Notes: a model not told the origin generated them from the letters alone. A DNA stretch of 64,000 bases from Crocinitomicaceae bacterium (GCA_029249445.1 JAQWHI010000018.1:124001-188000); one strand, 5' to 3'; shown: positions 36,824 to 47,250, counted from the stretch's first letter. Made by a program: numbers and translations.

Positions 36824-39640
36824 ATGCCGAAAGACAATTCAATTAAGTCCATTCTTATTATCGGAAGCGGACCGATTGTGATCGGTCAAGCCTGCGAGTT
36901 TGATTATTCTGGATCACAAGCATCAAGATCATTAAGAGAAGAAGGGATTGAGGTCACATTGATCAATTCCAATCCTGCGACCATCATGACGGATAAAGTT
37001 GTGGCAGACAATGTATACTTGAAGCCCTTGGAGCCAGACAGCATTCTTGAGATTCTAGAGAAACACAAAATCGATGCTGTACTCCCAACCATGGGTGGAC
37101 AAACAGGATTGAATTTGTGTATCAAATGTGACGAGCTCGGCATTTGGGAAGAACACAATGTAAAAATTATAGGGGTTGACATAAATGCGATTGAAATTAC
37201 CGAAAATCGTGAAGCATTTCGTGATTTAATGATCGAGATTGGAATTGGTATGGCGCCTCAAGAGGCTGCAAAATCCTTCCTTCAAGGAAAAGAGATTGCA
37301 CAGGAGTTTGGTTTTCCATTGTGTGTGCGTGCCTCCTTTACTTTAGGTGGTGCAGGAGCTTCGATTGTTCATGATCCCGCTGAATTTGATGACTTGTTGG
37401 AGCGTGGATTGCAATTGTCGCCAATACATGAGGTGATGATTGATAAAGCCTTGCTCGGTTGGAAAGAATATGAGTTGGAGTTGTTGCGCGACAACAACGA
37501 CAATGTCGTGATCATCTGCTCCATTGAAAACTTCGATCCAATGGGGATCCATACCGGGGATTCAATCACCGTGGCCCCTGCAATGACGCTTTCGGATACG
37601 ACCTTCCAGAAAATGCGTGACATGGCAATCAAAATGATGCGTTCGATCGGTAACTTCGCCGGAGGATGTAACGTTCAATTTGCTGTTTCTCCAGATGAAA
37701 AAGAAGAAATCATTGCAATTGAGATCAACCCACGGGTTTCTCGATCTTCCGCGCTGGCATCCAAAGCAACAGGATATCCAATTGCAAAAATTGCTGCAAA
37801 TCTAGCCATCGGGTACAATCTCGATGAACTCAATAATCAAATTACAAAAACAACATCGGCACTTTTTGAGCCGACCTTGGATTATGTGATTGTCAAAATT
37901 CCACGATGGAACTTCAATAAATTCAAGGGAGCAAACAGAGAGCTCGGTTTGCAAATGAAATCGGTTGGAGAGGTGATGGGAATTGGACGTTCGTTCCAAG
38001 AAGCCTTGCAGAAAGCATGTCAATCGCTCGAGATCAATAGAAATGGTCTTGGAGCAGACGGTCGTGAACTGACAAACCAAAATCAAATATTGGAAAGCTT
38101 AGAGCATCCGAGTTGGAACCGTTTGTTCCACATTTACGATGCAATCAAACTGGGCATTCCATTCAAGACCATTCAAGAAAAGACAAAGATCGACAATTGG
38201 TTCTTACGTCAGATCGAGGACATGATCCATCTCGAAAGACGCATCGAGAAACACAACTTAGATTCCTTGCCAAAAGAACTTTTATTCGAGGCAAAACAAA
38301 AAGGATACGCCGACCGTCAGGTGGCACACTTACTGCGTTGTTTGGAATCTGAAGTGTACAAAAAACGGGATGGATTTGGAATCAATAGAGTGTACAAGCT
38401 GGTGGATACCTGTGCAGCCGAATTTGAGGCACAAACACCGTATTATTACTCGACATTTGAATACGAGAATGAAAGTAATGTATCCGACAAGAAAAAAGTA
38501 GTCGTTCTGGGCTCTGGTCCAAACCGAATCGGGCAGGGGATAGAATTTGATTACAGTTGTGTGCATGGCGTTCTTGCAGCAAAAGAATGTGGTTATGAAA
38601 CGGTCATGATTAACTGCAATCCAGAAACCGTATCAACGGATTTTGATACTGCCGACAAACTGTACTTCGAGCCCGTTTTCTGGGAACATATTTACGACAT
38701 TATAAAACACGAAAAGCCAGAAGGTGTGATTGTTCAACTTGGCGGTCAAACAGCCCTGAAATTGGCAGAGAAATTACAGCGTTACGGAATCAAGATTTTC
38801 GGAACGAGCTTTGACGCCTTGGATTTGGCTGAGGACCGTGGTCGTTTTTCTGAAGTGTTGGAGGAGAATGGTATTCCTTTCCCGAAATATGGAGTGGTCG
38901 AGAGTGCTGAGCAAGCGCTCGAACTTTCAGATGACCTCGGTTTCCCATTGTTGGTGCGCCCATCGTATGTATTGGGTGGACAAAAAATGAAGATTGTAAT
39001 CAACAGGGATGAATTGGAACATCATGTCGTTGATATTTTGAATGAAATGCCGGGCAATCAGATTCTATTGGATCACTTCTTGGGTGGAGCAATTGAAGCT
39101 GAAGCAGATGCAATCTGTGATGGAGAAGACGTTTACATTATTGGTGTTATGCAGCACATTGAGCCTGCTGGAATCCATTCTGGAGATTCTTACGCCCTGT
39201 TGCCTCCATACAATTTGGGCGATTTTGTAATGCAACAAATCATTGATATCACGAAAAAAATCGCAATCGAATTGAAAACAGTAGGATTGATGAACATTCA
39301 ATTCGCCATTAAAGACGATAAAGTATACGTCATCGAAGCCAACCCGCGTGCATCTCGAACGGTTCCGTTTATTGCCAAAGCCTATGACGAACCGTATGTA
39401 AACTATGCGGCGAAAGTGATGCTTGGAGAGAAGAAAGTAAAAGACTTCAACTTCCAGCCAAAGAAGAACGGTTATGCGATCAAGATTCCAGTATTCTCTT
39501 ATGAAAAGTTCCCAGAAATCAAAAAAGAACTCGGTCCAGAAATGAAGTCAACAGGAGAAGCAATTCGTTTCATTGACAATCTAAAAGATCCTTTCTTCTT
39601 AAAGATTTATTCTGAACGAAACATGCATTTATCCCGTTAA
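36824..39640 (+). CDS. carB: Carbamoyl-phosphate synthase large subunit
   Basis: CarB makes carbamoyl phosphate for pyrimidines and arginine. The 938-residue protein has both ATP-grasp halves: SILIIGSGPIVIGQACEFDYSG and its duplicate VVLGSGPNRIGQGIEFDYS, plus CVRASFTLGGAGA and LLVRPSYVLGGQKM. The metal-binding EINPRVSRSS and EANPRASRTVPF motifs are present. It ends near IRFIDNLKDPFFLKIYSERNMHLSR. It therefore lacks the C-terminal MGS-like allosteric domain of E. coli CarB (1073 residues), where UMP and ornithine act; this is usual in Flavobacteriia. carA is not adjacent. The ATG at 36824 begins the family N-terminus. Confidence 0.95.
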   Translation: MPKDNSIKSILIIGSGPIVIGQACEFDYSGSQASRSLREEGIEVTLINSNPATIMTDKVVADNVYLKPLEPDSILEILEKHKIDAVLPTMGGQTGLNLCIKCDELGIWEEHNVKIIGVDINAIEITENREAFRDLMIEIGIGMAPQEAAKSFLQGKEIAQEFGFPLCVRASFTLGGAGASIVHDPAEFDDLLERGLQLSPIHEVMIDKALLGWKEYELELLRDNNDNVVIICSIENFDPMGIHTGDSITVAPAMTLSDTTFQKMRDMAIKMMRSIGNFAGGCNVQFAVSPDEKEEIIAIEINPRVSRSSALASKATGYPIAKIAANLAIGYNLDELNNQITKTTSALFEPTLDYVIVKIPRWNFNKFKGANRELGLQMKSVGEVMGIGRSFQEALQKACQSLEINRNGLGADGRELTNQNQILESLEHPSWNRLFHIYDAIKLGIPFKTIQEKTKIDNWFLRQIEDMIHLERRIEKHNLDSLPKELLFEAKQKGYADRQVAHLLRCLESEVYKKRDGFGINRVYKLVDTCAAEFEAQTPYYYSTFEYENESNVSDKKKVVVLGSGPNRIGQGIEFDYSCVHGVLAAKECGYETVMINCNPETVSTDFDTADKLYFEPVFWEHIYDIIKHEKPEGVIVQLGGQTALKLAEKLQRYGIKIFGTSFDALDLAEDRGRFSEVLEENGIPFPKYGVVESAEQALELSDDLGFPLLVRPSYVLGGQKMKIVINRDELEHHVVDILNEMPGNQILLDHFLGGAIEAEADAICDGEDVYIIGVMQHIEPAGIHSGDSYALLPPYNLGDFVMQQIIDITKKIAIELKTVGLMNIQFAIKDDKVYVIEANPRASRTVPFIAKAYDEPYVNYAAKVMLGEKKVKDFNFQPKKNGYAIKIPVFSYEKFPEIKKELGPEMKSTGEAIRFIDNLKDPFFLKIYSERNMHLSR

Positions 39641-39903
39641 TGACGATTGCAGAAGCAAGCATAACGGGACTTTTTCGGACACTTCTAATTTTGATTGGTG
39701 CCTTTGTGCTTTTGCGTTTCATTGGTCAGTTGATGAATGCCAAGCGCAACATGGATGAGGAGCGTTCAATCAACAAGCAACAACGGGATTTTGAAAATGA
39801 ACGAAAAGCAAAGCAACAAAACCTCGGGAAAACGAGTGTTTTGAGCAAAACTCAAAATACAGAATCCACGGCCGAGGATGTTGATTTCAAAGAGGTCGAT
39901 TAA
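39640..39903 (+). CDS. DUF4834-like small membrane protein
   Basis: The 87-residue protein has one N-terminal membrane helix (LFRTLLILIGAFVLLRFIGQL). A hydrophilic Lys/Gln-rich tail ends in VDFKEVD, close to the D-F-E-E-V-D end I associate with DUF4834. Its ATG overlaps the carB stop (TAATG), so it is translationally coupled to carB. Function is unknown; the family regularly follows housekeeping genes in Flavobacteriales. Confidence 0.78.
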   Translation: MTIAEASITGLFRTLLILIGAFVLLRFIGQLMNAKRNMDEERSINKQQRDFENERKAKQQNLGKTSVLSKTQNTESTAEDVDFKEVD

Positions 39904-40120
39904 CGGTCTTTTTCTTAAGGCGTATTTAAAAATAATGCAGATCGAATATACGCCATAATTTTATTCTTTTTTGAATCAAAAAATCGTTGAGCCGCAGCGC
40001 TATTGAAATAGTTTATAACGCAGAAAAAGGGAAAAAGAACAAGTCAAAATGTATGGGTTATTTGTAACAAAAACTTATCTTCATCGACGCGTTTAATCAC
40101 TTAACATAAAAACCATTTGT

Positions 40121-43093
40121 ATGGACGTTCAAAGCTTCTTTAAAAAATACGGTATTCACTTTGTAGCAATGGCTATCTTCATTGTTGCTGGTTTGCTCTA
40201 TTTTTCTCCGCAATTTGATGATTATGGTATCAAGCAACACGATATCAAAATGCACAAAGGGATGTCAAATGAAATCGTCCAGCACCGTGAAATTCATGGA
40301 GAAGAACCGTTGTGGACAAATTCGATGTTTGGTGGTATGCCAGCAACACAGATTTCAGTGAAGCACGAGGGGAACTTTGTAAAAGAAATCTCAAGTGCAT
40401 TTTTGCGCTTGTTTCCTATTCCTATGGGGGCATTTTTATTGCACCTGATCAGTTTTTATGTCATGGCACTACTGCTGCGGATCAAACCTGTAATAGCGAT
40501 TCTGGGAGCGTTTGCATTCGCATTTACCAGTTATGAGATCATTATTCTACAAGCGGGACACAATTCCAAGTCGATTGCAGTTGCATTTTTACCAATGGTG
40601 CTCGGTGCTTTTATCTATTCGTATCGTGAAAACTGGAAATTGGGGGCGGCATTATCAGCGCTTTTTATGACGTTTGAGTTGTCAGCAAACCACTTGCAAG
40701 TTACGTATTACCTCGGTTTTCTCTTGTTCGCACTTGGAATCTATTTCTTAGTTGGAGCCCTGAAAAATAAACAATTCAAGCCCTTCATTTTTTCAACTGT
40801 AGGACTTCTTGTCGGTTATGGTATTGCCTTGTTTATCAATTATGGGAACATCGCAATGACAAATGATTATGCGAAATACACCACGCGTGGAGGAAATGAC
40901 ATCACAATTACTCCAAACGGTGAAGAGTCAAAACTCAATAGTGGAGGCTTGGACAAAGATTACATTACACAATGGAGTTACGGGAAAGGGGAGTCCTTTA
41001 CATTTATTTCTCCATATGTCAAAGGTTCGCATTCTGGAAGTATGGGTGGATCAAACTTTGCAGAACTGGCAGATGAAATCTCATTTGAACGTGGCGAAAA
41101 TGCAGCAATAAACAACGTTTCAATGTATTGGGGAGATCAACCCATTGTTGCAGGCCCATTTTATCTTGGAGTTATCGTTATTTTCCTTGCATTCTTGGCC
41201 TTCTTTTTTGCTAAAGATCGCTCGATTTGGGTGATTGCTGGAATATCAGTCTTGGCTTTGCTGCTCTCATGGGGGAAAAACTTTATGGGATTCACCGAGT
41301 TTTTTATCGATTACTTCCCAGGATACAACAAATTCCGGACAGTGACTATCATATTGGTGTTGGTTGAGCTTTGTATTCCTCTATTGGCAGTTATACTTCT
41401 ACAACGCCTGTATGAATCACGGGAAGAGCTCCCTTCGAAAAAGAAACTTTTCTTGGTGGCATCCGGGGTGTTTCTTGTGTTTTTGGTCGGCCTAAAGTTT
41501 TCGGGAAGTGGTTTTGCTCCTGCAGACAACATGGCGCAATACGACAGGTACAAGGGACAAATTGTTCAATCTTTGCAACGTGCAGATCCACGGGCTGTAA
41601 AGCAGCAAATTGGTATAGATATTCAGGACATGAATCAAGTAGAGGGATATGCTGAGTCTGAAACAGATATTGTTTTTGCTGGTGCGAGGAAAATACGTCA
41701 GACCTTGTACGATATTTCTACAACACGGTCTTTGATGTTTGGAATTGGATCGGTCGTACTGTGTGGCTTGTTTTTCTATACGTCCTGGTCGTCAATGGGA
41801 ATCACCATAGCGCTAGGCATCTTACTTTTATTGGATTTGGTGCCCGTAAATCAGAATTATCTCGGTGATTGGACAAATCAAGACGATCAAATGGCACATT
41901 GGTCGCCTAAGGAAGAGAAAGATTATCCTGTGGCTGCGGTCAACGGTGACTATGCAATACTGGAAGCAGAACTAGCTGCAAATCCAAATCTACAACAAGC
42001 AATTGATGCTGGAGAGCAACGTGGGGTTGACAAAGCGAATGAATTGGAGTACACGGGAATGTTCAAAAGGCGGATTGTTGATTCGTACAAGTTTGGCGCA
42101 TTGGGATTTACAACAAATTACAGAGTATTTGATATAAATGATGGTTGGTCAGGAACACGTGCAGCATACTTTCACAAATCAATTGGTGGATACCACGGAG
42201 CAAAGCTGCGCAACATCCAGAATCTGATTGACTTTCAAATTTCAACCTCAAACAATGCAGTGCTTGACATGTTGAATGTGAAATACATCTTACAAAACGG
42301 TGAGATGTCGCCGAATCGAACAGCCAAAGGGAATGCCTGGGCAGTGAAAACGGTAAAGTCGTTTGAATCTCCAAACGATGAAATTCGTGCCTTGGGCAAG
42401 CGGTTTAAAATTGAAAACGCAGGAACAGGTGAGCTGTATGTGAATGGAAAAGCAATGAATACTGCTGAAGTGTTTGGACAAGAGCGCATGCTGTATTGGT
42501 TCCCGGGAGGAACGGATTCCATAGATGTAAGGTTGTCAAATTCGATTACAAAAGGAGTAGAAGTCTTTTTGGTAATGGATCGAAATGGTGCGACCAATTT
42601 GATGCTCGATGAGATGATTGCACTAGACACACTGAATTCTTTTGCTAAGCTTTTGAAAATAACGGGCGATGAAGAATTCAATGTCAATACAGATGCCGTG
42701 ATGTTGAAATCGGAAGCGGAGAAGCTTTCTACTGATACCTATACTGGAGAAGCAACTGTGGCCATGACGTCGTATGCGCCAAACAGAATTGAATATAACG
42801 CAGAATCCAAAGGGAAGCAACTCATCGTCTTTTCAGAGATTTATTACCCTGCAGGTTGGAAAGCACTTGTTGATGGAAAGGAGCAGGACATCATAAAAGT
42901 CAACTACTTGTTAAGAGGTTTGGAGCTGACAGATGGAAGCCATACGATTGAATTTATTTATGAAGACCCCAAGTTTGAATTGGCTCAAACGTTAGCAACT
43001 ACTGGTTCAGTCGTGTTGTTCTTGTTGATTGGGGGTGTTTTATTTTTGGGCTTTCGAAACCGTAAGCAGAAGATTGAAGCAATTGAGGAGTAG
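40121..43093 (+). CDS. YfhO-family integral membrane protein
   Basis: The 990-residue protein has about 12 membrane segments in the first 580 residues (for example FVAMAIFIVAGLLYF, GAFLLHLISFYVMALLLRI, FIFSTVGLLVGYGIALF). A motif-rich extracytoplasmic loop (GEEPLWTNSMFGGMPATQIS) and a large C-terminal soluble domain follow, closed by a last helix (TTGSVVLFLLIGGVLFLGF). The loop WTN.MFGGMPA and the tail NYLLRGLELTDGSHTIEFIYEDP are YfhO-typical. YfhO proteins belong to the GT-C-like superfamily and are thought to glycosylate surface polymers. It is followed by a surface-glycan block but on the opposite strand from the next gene. Confidence 0.9.
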   Translation: MDVQSFFKKYGIHFVAMAIFIVAGLLYFSPQFDDYGIKQHDIKMHKGMSNEIVQHREIHGEEPLWTNSMFGGMPATQISVKHEGNFVKEISSAFLRLFPIPMGAFLLHLISFYVMALLLRIKPVIAILGAFAFAFTSYEIIILQAGHNSKSIAVAFLPMVLGAFIYSYRENWKLGAALSALFMTFELSANHLQVTYYLGFLLFALGIYFLVGALKNKQFKPFIFSTVGLLVGYGIALFINYGNIAMTNDYAKYTTRGGNDITITPNGEESKLNSGGLDKDYITQWSYGKGESFTFISPYVKGSHSGSMGGSNFAELADEISFERGENAAINNVSMYWGDQPIVAGPFYLGVIVIFLAFLAFFFAKDRSIWVIAGISVLALLLSWGKNFMGFTEFFIDYFPGYNKFRTVTIILVLVELCIPLLAVILLQRLYESREELPSKKKLFLVASGVFLVFLVGLKFSGSGFAPADNMAQYDRYKGQIVQSLQRADPRAVKQQIGIDIQDMNQVEGYAESETDIVFAGARKIRQTLYDISTTRSLMFGIGSVVLCGLFFYTSWSSMGITIALGILLLLDLVPVNQNYLGDWTNQDDQMAHWSPKEEKDYPVAAVNGDYAILEAELAANPNLQQAIDAGEQRGVDKANELEYTGMFKRRIVDSYKFGALGFTTNYRVFDINDGWSGTRAAYFHKSIGGYHGAKLRNIQNLIDFQISTSNNAVLDMLNVKYILQNGEMSPNRTAKGNAWAVKTVKSFESPNDEIRALGKRFKIENAGTGELYVNGKAMNTAEVFGQERMLYWFPGGTDSIDVRLSNSITKGVEVFLVMDRNGATNLMLDEMIALDTLNSFAKLLKITGDEEFNVNTDAVMLKSEAEKLSTDTYTGEATVAMTSYAPNRIEYNAESKGKQLIVFSEIYYPAGWKALVDGKEQDIIKVNYLLRGLELTDGSHTIEFIYEDPKFELAQTLATTGSVVLFLLIGGVLFLGFRNRKQKIEAIEE

Positions 43094-43119
43094 AACGATT
43101 GAATTATTGAAGAACTGAA

Positions 43120-44934
43120 CTATTGATCGTCGCTTTTTCCATAAATAAAATTGTGGTAGCGCTCAGCTGTTTTACCATCTAATTTGGAGGCATAGTTTTG
43201 TACGAATTGATCATAGCATTCCTGATTGATCTCAAATTTGCCCTGAGAAATACGATTAAATTGTGATTTTATCTCTTCAACAGTAGTAACGGCCTTGCCG
43301 ACACCAGAGGCCACAAAATTCAATTTGTCCAATCCGGAATAATCCAACACAAGAAGTGGTTTGTTAAAGTAGACGGTTTCTGCACCAACTGTTGAGAAGC
43401 AAGTAACTAGGGCGTCACAGCCTTTTATCAATTGATAGAGGTCAATTTCATCCTTCAAAACAATGACATTTTTTGCATTCATGTCTTTGATAATTTGATG
43501 GTAGTATTTTTTTTCTTCTCCTGGATGTACTTTGATAATCAGCGTTACGTTATCGAGATCATTCGCTGCTGCAATGGTGTCGATCGCTGCTTGTTTTCTC
43601 TGCGACAAGTCAGGTTGTGGTTGACTTGCAAAAATTATTTTGGTCTGTTTTGTAGGAATTGTTGTTAAAATGGGATGCGTTATTTTTTCTGGCAATTGAA
43701 ACAAAGAATCGCTACGTAACTGCCCTAATGTATGCACCTTTTGCGGATTGCAGCTGCTTTCATTTATTAAAAAGTCACGAATGGCATCTCCCCACACAAG
43801 CATATGATCAGGAAAAGGCGTGTATTTGTGGTCTGCTTCGGTCAAAACATACGCGCGATTGTTTTTATTTATTGCACCGTGCTGAATACCATTGGTTGCA
43901 ATTCCATTTGTTTTTCCGGCATCCAAAACAGCTCGGACAATTGAGTCTTGCTCGGAATGTGCTGTAATTGTCTCAATTTTGGATGTTTTTAGAAAGCGGC
44001 TATATGATTGAAACAAAAGACAATAATATGCCGAGGAACTGCAGTAAGATGCAAATCGCGCAATGAGTTGATCTTGAATTTCTGATGTGTCCTGATTCTT
44101 GAGTGATTCGAGCTGCTGTTCTAGTTCTTTTTTATATGCTCTCGCTTTTCGAATGGATGATAAGCTGAGAAATCCATACCTAAGAAGTATAGTGTCGTTG
44201 GTGGCAAGAGGATAGTTTGTTTTCCGAAATAACAATTTAATGTTCCATCGGGTACGTCCATCATTTAGTTTGGCCGGTTTGTGTATGTCAAGCAACCCAA
44301 ATGTACCGCTCCTATCAATTTCAAGCAGTCGCCCGTAAAATTCATTCGTTGGAACCTTTGATGTCTTTGTGTTCGGAAACAACAAGAGCAAGTGTTTGAT
44401 CTTTCTAATCGTATGGAGTTTTTTGATTCCAAGCAGTCCGCGAATCACAAGGGATATTATGTATTTGATACTGCCCAGCTTGCGTCCTAGGGGGTTATTT
44501 ATTTTTTTGGGTTCAACAAAAGTGAATTCCTTTTCTTTTTCAAATTTCGATTGCAGCACTTTATCGGCGTAAATTCTACAATGTTCAGTTTTGTCTATGT
44601 CACGTAAGGTGATTTGCTGAAGATAGGAGCTGTAGACATCAAAATATGCTCTTGAACGGTGATAATACCAAAGATTTAACCCATTATAACTTAAAAAATC
44701 AACAATTGATTTCCCATTTGTTTTAACGGGCATTGCATCAATTTCTTTTTGCACGACATGTTGCGCTTCAAGTTGGTGTTCAGGTGCAAATGGTTGGTAT
44801 GTTATGTTTGGTCGCGCAGTAAGCGCTTTGAATGTACTCAGGTCGTAGACATGAACAGCACCTTGAGTTGCATTCAATTCGGTCAGTTCTTGATCCGTAA
44901 GTGGGCGAAGTACAAGTGTTTTTTGTTGATTCAT
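43120..44934 (-). CDS. Large GT-B-like surface-glycan transferase (family not certain)
   Basis: The 604-residue protein has no signal peptide. Its C-terminal half has features of capsule/CDP-glycerol-type GT-B transferases: NGIATNGIQHGAINKNNRAY, FPDHMLVWGDAIRDFLI, IIFASQPQPDLSQR, VTLIIKVHPGEEKKYYHQI and CDALVTCFSTVGAETVYFNKP. The N-terminal 250 residues (FLSYNGLNLWYYHRSRAYFDVYSSY) are unlike any family I can name. The neighbouring flippase and nonulosonate genes suggest it adds an acidic sugar or builds a surface polymer. The ATG at 44934 was chosen over a TTG 11 codons upstream, which sits inside the promoter. Donor and acceptor are unknown. Confidence 0.65.
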   Translation of the reverse strand: MNQQKTLVLRPLTDQELTELNATQGAVHVYDLSTFKALTARPNITYQPFAPEHQLEAQHVVQKEIDAMPVKTNGKSIVDFLSYNGLNLWYYHRSRAYFDVYSSYLQQITLRDIDKTEHCRIYADKVLQSKFEKEKEFTFVEPKKINNPLGRKLGSIKYIISLVIRGLLGIKKLHTIRKIKHLLLLFPNTKTSKVPTNEFYGRLLEIDRSGTFGLLDIHKPAKLNDGRTRWNIKLLFRKTNYPLATNDTILLRYGFLSLSSIRKARAYKKELEQQLESLKNQDTSEIQDQLIARFASYCSSSAYYCLLFQSYSRFLKTSKIETITAHSEQDSIVRAVLDAGKTNGIATNGIQHGAINKNNRAYVLTEADHKYTPFPDHMLVWGDAIRDFLINESSCNPQKVHTLGQLRSDSLFQLPEKITHPILTTIPTKQTKIIFASQPQPDLSQRKQAAIDTIAAANDLDNVTLIIKVHPGEEKKYYHQIIKDMNAKNVIVLKDEIDLYQLIKGCDALVTCFSTVGAETVYFNKPLLVLDYSGLDKLNFVASGVGKAVTTVEEIKSQFNRISQGKFEINQECYDQFVQNYASKLDGKTAERYHNFIYGKSDDQ

Positions 44935-44964
44935 TTCGGACAATGAGGACTGTTCTACTTTGGG

Positions 44965-44972
44965 CAAATATA
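44965..44972 (-). promoter_or_regulatory. -7 element (TATATTTG) of the transferase gene
   Basis: On the minus strand TATATTTG matches TAnnTTTG and ends about 30 bases before the ATG at 44934. An ATTG lies 18 bases upstream. Its position supports ATG 44934 over the TTG at 44967. Confidence 0.6.
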
Positions 44973-45089
44973 GAACTATTCAAAATATGCCAATTCAAGT
45001 TGTTCGGATTATTTTGTTTATAAATACAATCTTGTTGAGTTGTTTCCTGAATGTTCTGGGTTAGCTTTGTTAGTGATTTAAGTACCGAT

Positions 45090-46571
45090 ATGGGAATTCT
45101 AGCTAAAGATGCTTTTCGAACGATGGTGCTGTCTTATGTAGGCACAGCTATCGGTTATTTGAACAAGGGTGTACTCTTTATAATTGTACTTACAACAGAA
45201 CAAATAGGCTTGGTCAATGTGCTTATTTCCTTGGGTTTGTTGTTCGCCCAATTGTCGAGCCTTGGAACTTCAAATGCAGTGATTCGATTTTTTCCATATT
45301 TCCGAGATGAAAAGAAGAACCACCGTGGTTTTTTACAATTAATGCTCCTTATAGCCTTTGTCGGGATGGTTTTTATTTCGATAATGGCGTTCTTGTTCTA
45401 TCCTTTTGTTGTTGATCTTTATAGTGAGAAATCACCTCTGCTTTTGGGGTATATTGCTCTTGTATTTCCCGTTGGAGCGTCGTTGTTGTTATTCACTTTG
45501 TTGGAAAACTACCTTCGGGGAATTTTTGTAAATGTGATCTCTGTTTTTTTACGTGATGTAGTTCTTCGGTTACTCACAACAATTGCATTGATACTCTTCG
45601 GATTCGGATGGATTGGTTTTGAAGCGTTTGTCATCTTTGTGGTTGCCTCGTATACTGTTCCTGTTGTTTTTTTGGTGCTATATATCCGGCGAAAAGGCGA
45701 GATGAACCGCTGGTTGACTCCGATTCAAATTCCAAGGAGGTTTAAGAAAATTATCGTTAATTTTTCTTTGTTCAACTATGTGAACACCCTTACCGCTGTG
45801 GGAATTACAACTATGGATGCAATGATGATTGCTGCATTTTTAGGACTTGACGAGACAGGGGTATACACTACGATTATTTTCTTGGCAAGTGCACTTCAAG
45901 TACCGTATCGATCATTAGTACGTATTGCTATTTCATATATTCCGCTGTATTGGAAGGATAAAAATATGACTTCGATGTCCAAACTTTATAAGGATACAAG
46001 TTCAATTGCGCTATTGTTTGCGTTGTCAGCTTTCTTAATCGTTTGGGTCAATCGAATTGAACTGTTTTCGTTTTTACCGCATTCCTTCTCTGATGGGATT
46101 TGGGTTTTTCTGTTCATTGTGATCGGAAGAATCGTAGATATGTTTTTTAGTTTAAATGGCAATATTCTCTCGTATTCAAAAAAGTATCGCGTGGACATTC
46201 TTTTTACTGGGAGTTTATTAATTGTTGTTTTTTGGTTGAATTACATACTTATTCCGAATTACGGTATTGTTGGTGCTTCTATTTCGACTGGACTCGCATT
46301 TGTTCTTTTTAATACGGCACGAATGCTCTACGTGTGGTCAGTATTCAAACTCAATCCGTTTCAGAAAAATCAGTTTTGGATGCTGTTGATTGGAGGGATA
46401 ACAGTGCTTATTACGCACTACACACCATCCATTTTTGACAATGCGGTACTGTCTATATTTCAAAATGTACTTGAGATCAGTGTGTTGTTCGTTGTTCCCG
46501 TTCTGTATTTCAAACTTGAGCTAAAAGTGAACGATTACCTTCTTTATCTTGTTAAAAAAATCAGAAAATAG
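45090..46571 (+). CDS. Polysaccharide flippase (Wzx/MOP superfamily)
   Basis: The 493-residue protein has about 14 membrane helices, from FRTMVLSYVGTAIGYLNKGVLFIIVL to VLEISVLFVVPVLYFKL. TTEQIGLVNVLISLGLLFAQLSSLGTSNAVIRFFPYFRD is typical of lipid-linked oligosaccharide flippases in Bacteroidota. Such proteins move glycan carriers across the inner membrane. The ATG at 45090 gives the usual MGILAKDAFRT opening; an upstream start would add 13 residues. Its 3' end overlaps the convergent legF-like gene by 11 bases. Confidence 0.88.
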   Translation: MGILAKDAFRTMVLSYVGTAIGYLNKGVLFIIVLTTEQIGLVNVLISLGLLFAQLSSLGTSNAVIRFFPYFRDEKKNHRGFLQLMLLIAFVGMVFISIMAFLFYPFVVDLYSEKSPLLLGYIALVFPVGASLLLFTLLENYLRGIFVNVISVFLRDVVLRLLTTIALILFGFGWIGFEAFVIFVVASYTVPVVFLVLYIRRKGEMNRWLTPIQIPRRFKKIIVNFSLFNYVNTLTAVGITTMDAMMIAAFLGLDETGVYTTIIFLASALQVPYRSLVRIAISYIPLYWKDKNMTSMSKLYKDTSSIALLFALSAFLIVWVNRIELFSFLPHSFSDGIWVFLFIVIGRIVDMFFSLNGNILSYSKKYRVDILFTGSLLIVVFWLNYILIPNYGIVGASISTGLAFVLFNTARMLYVWSVFKLNPFQKNQFWMLLIGGITVLITHYTPSIFDNAVLSIFQNVLEISVLFVVPVLYFKLELKVNDYLLYLVKKIRK

Positions 46572-47250
46572 ATTGTTTTTTCAGAAGGCTTTCGGCAACA
46601 ATCCAGTCCAAACTAGTATCAATATCATGTGAGACTGCAGGAGACATTACGTATTTTTTTACTTTTTTGAATGCAGCGATTGGCATTTGTTTCAAACGAT
46701 CGCTATTGATTACATAAATGGCTCCATTGTATTCATAGACCTTTGGGCAATCTTGCCGCCTTGAATAGTTGCCTTCTTTGGATTTACTAAGGTATCCATT
46801 TTCATCCTCCTCGAACATGGTGTAATATGGATTGGAGTCTGGCTCTTTGACTGAGACAACCATGTCTAAAGACGCATCAAAAAGGTCGATTGCTTCTCGA
46901 ATGTGCTCTGAGGTGCGAAAGGGAGATGTGGGTTGAAGCAAAACAACCGAATCAAAATCCAATTTATTGTTTTCGGCAAAGTGCATTGCATGCAATAAAA
47001 CATCATAGCTTGAAGATGTATCGGTTGCCAAATGCGCAGGTCGAATAAATGGAACATTTAAACCACTGGCTTCAGCCACAGCTTTAATTTCTTGTGAATC
47101 GGTAGACACAATGATTTGGTCCGGTGAAAAAACACCAAGTGCCGCTTCAATGGTATATTGAATGAGCGGTTTACCAGCCAATAGCTTGCTGTTTTTGCCA
47201 GGTACTCCTTTGGAATCTCCACGGGCCGGTATGATCACTAGTGGCTTCAT
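46561..47250 (-). CDS. legF: CMP-nonulosonate (legionaminate/sialate-type) cytidylyltransferase
   Basis: The 229-residue protein belongs to the acylneuraminate cytidylyltransferase family (NeuA/PseF/LegF). Motifs are the pyrophosphorylase loop VIIPARGDSKGVPGKNSKLLAGKPLIQYTIE (about residues 4-34), IIVSTDSQEIKAVAE and VVLLQPTSPFRTSEHI. SHDIDTSLDWIVAE carries the metal-binding Asp residues. Such enzymes join CTP to a nonulosonic acid. The assignment to legionaminate follows from PtmE, LegC and LegB upstream; sialate or pseudaminate remain possible. It overlaps ptmE in TAATG fashion and is the last gene of the unit. Confidence 0.78.
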   Translation of the reverse strand: MKPLVIIPARGDSKGVPGKNSKLLAGKPLIQYTIEAALGVFSPDQIIVSTDSQEIKAVAEASGLNVPFIRPAHLATDTSSSYDVLLHAMHFAENNKLDFDSVVLLQPTSPFRTSEHIREAIDLFDASLDMVVSVKEPDSNPYYTMFEEDENGYLSKSKEGNYSRRQDCPKVYEYNGAIYVINSDRLKQMPIAAFKKVKKYVMSPAVSHDIDTSLDWIVAESLLKKQSIF

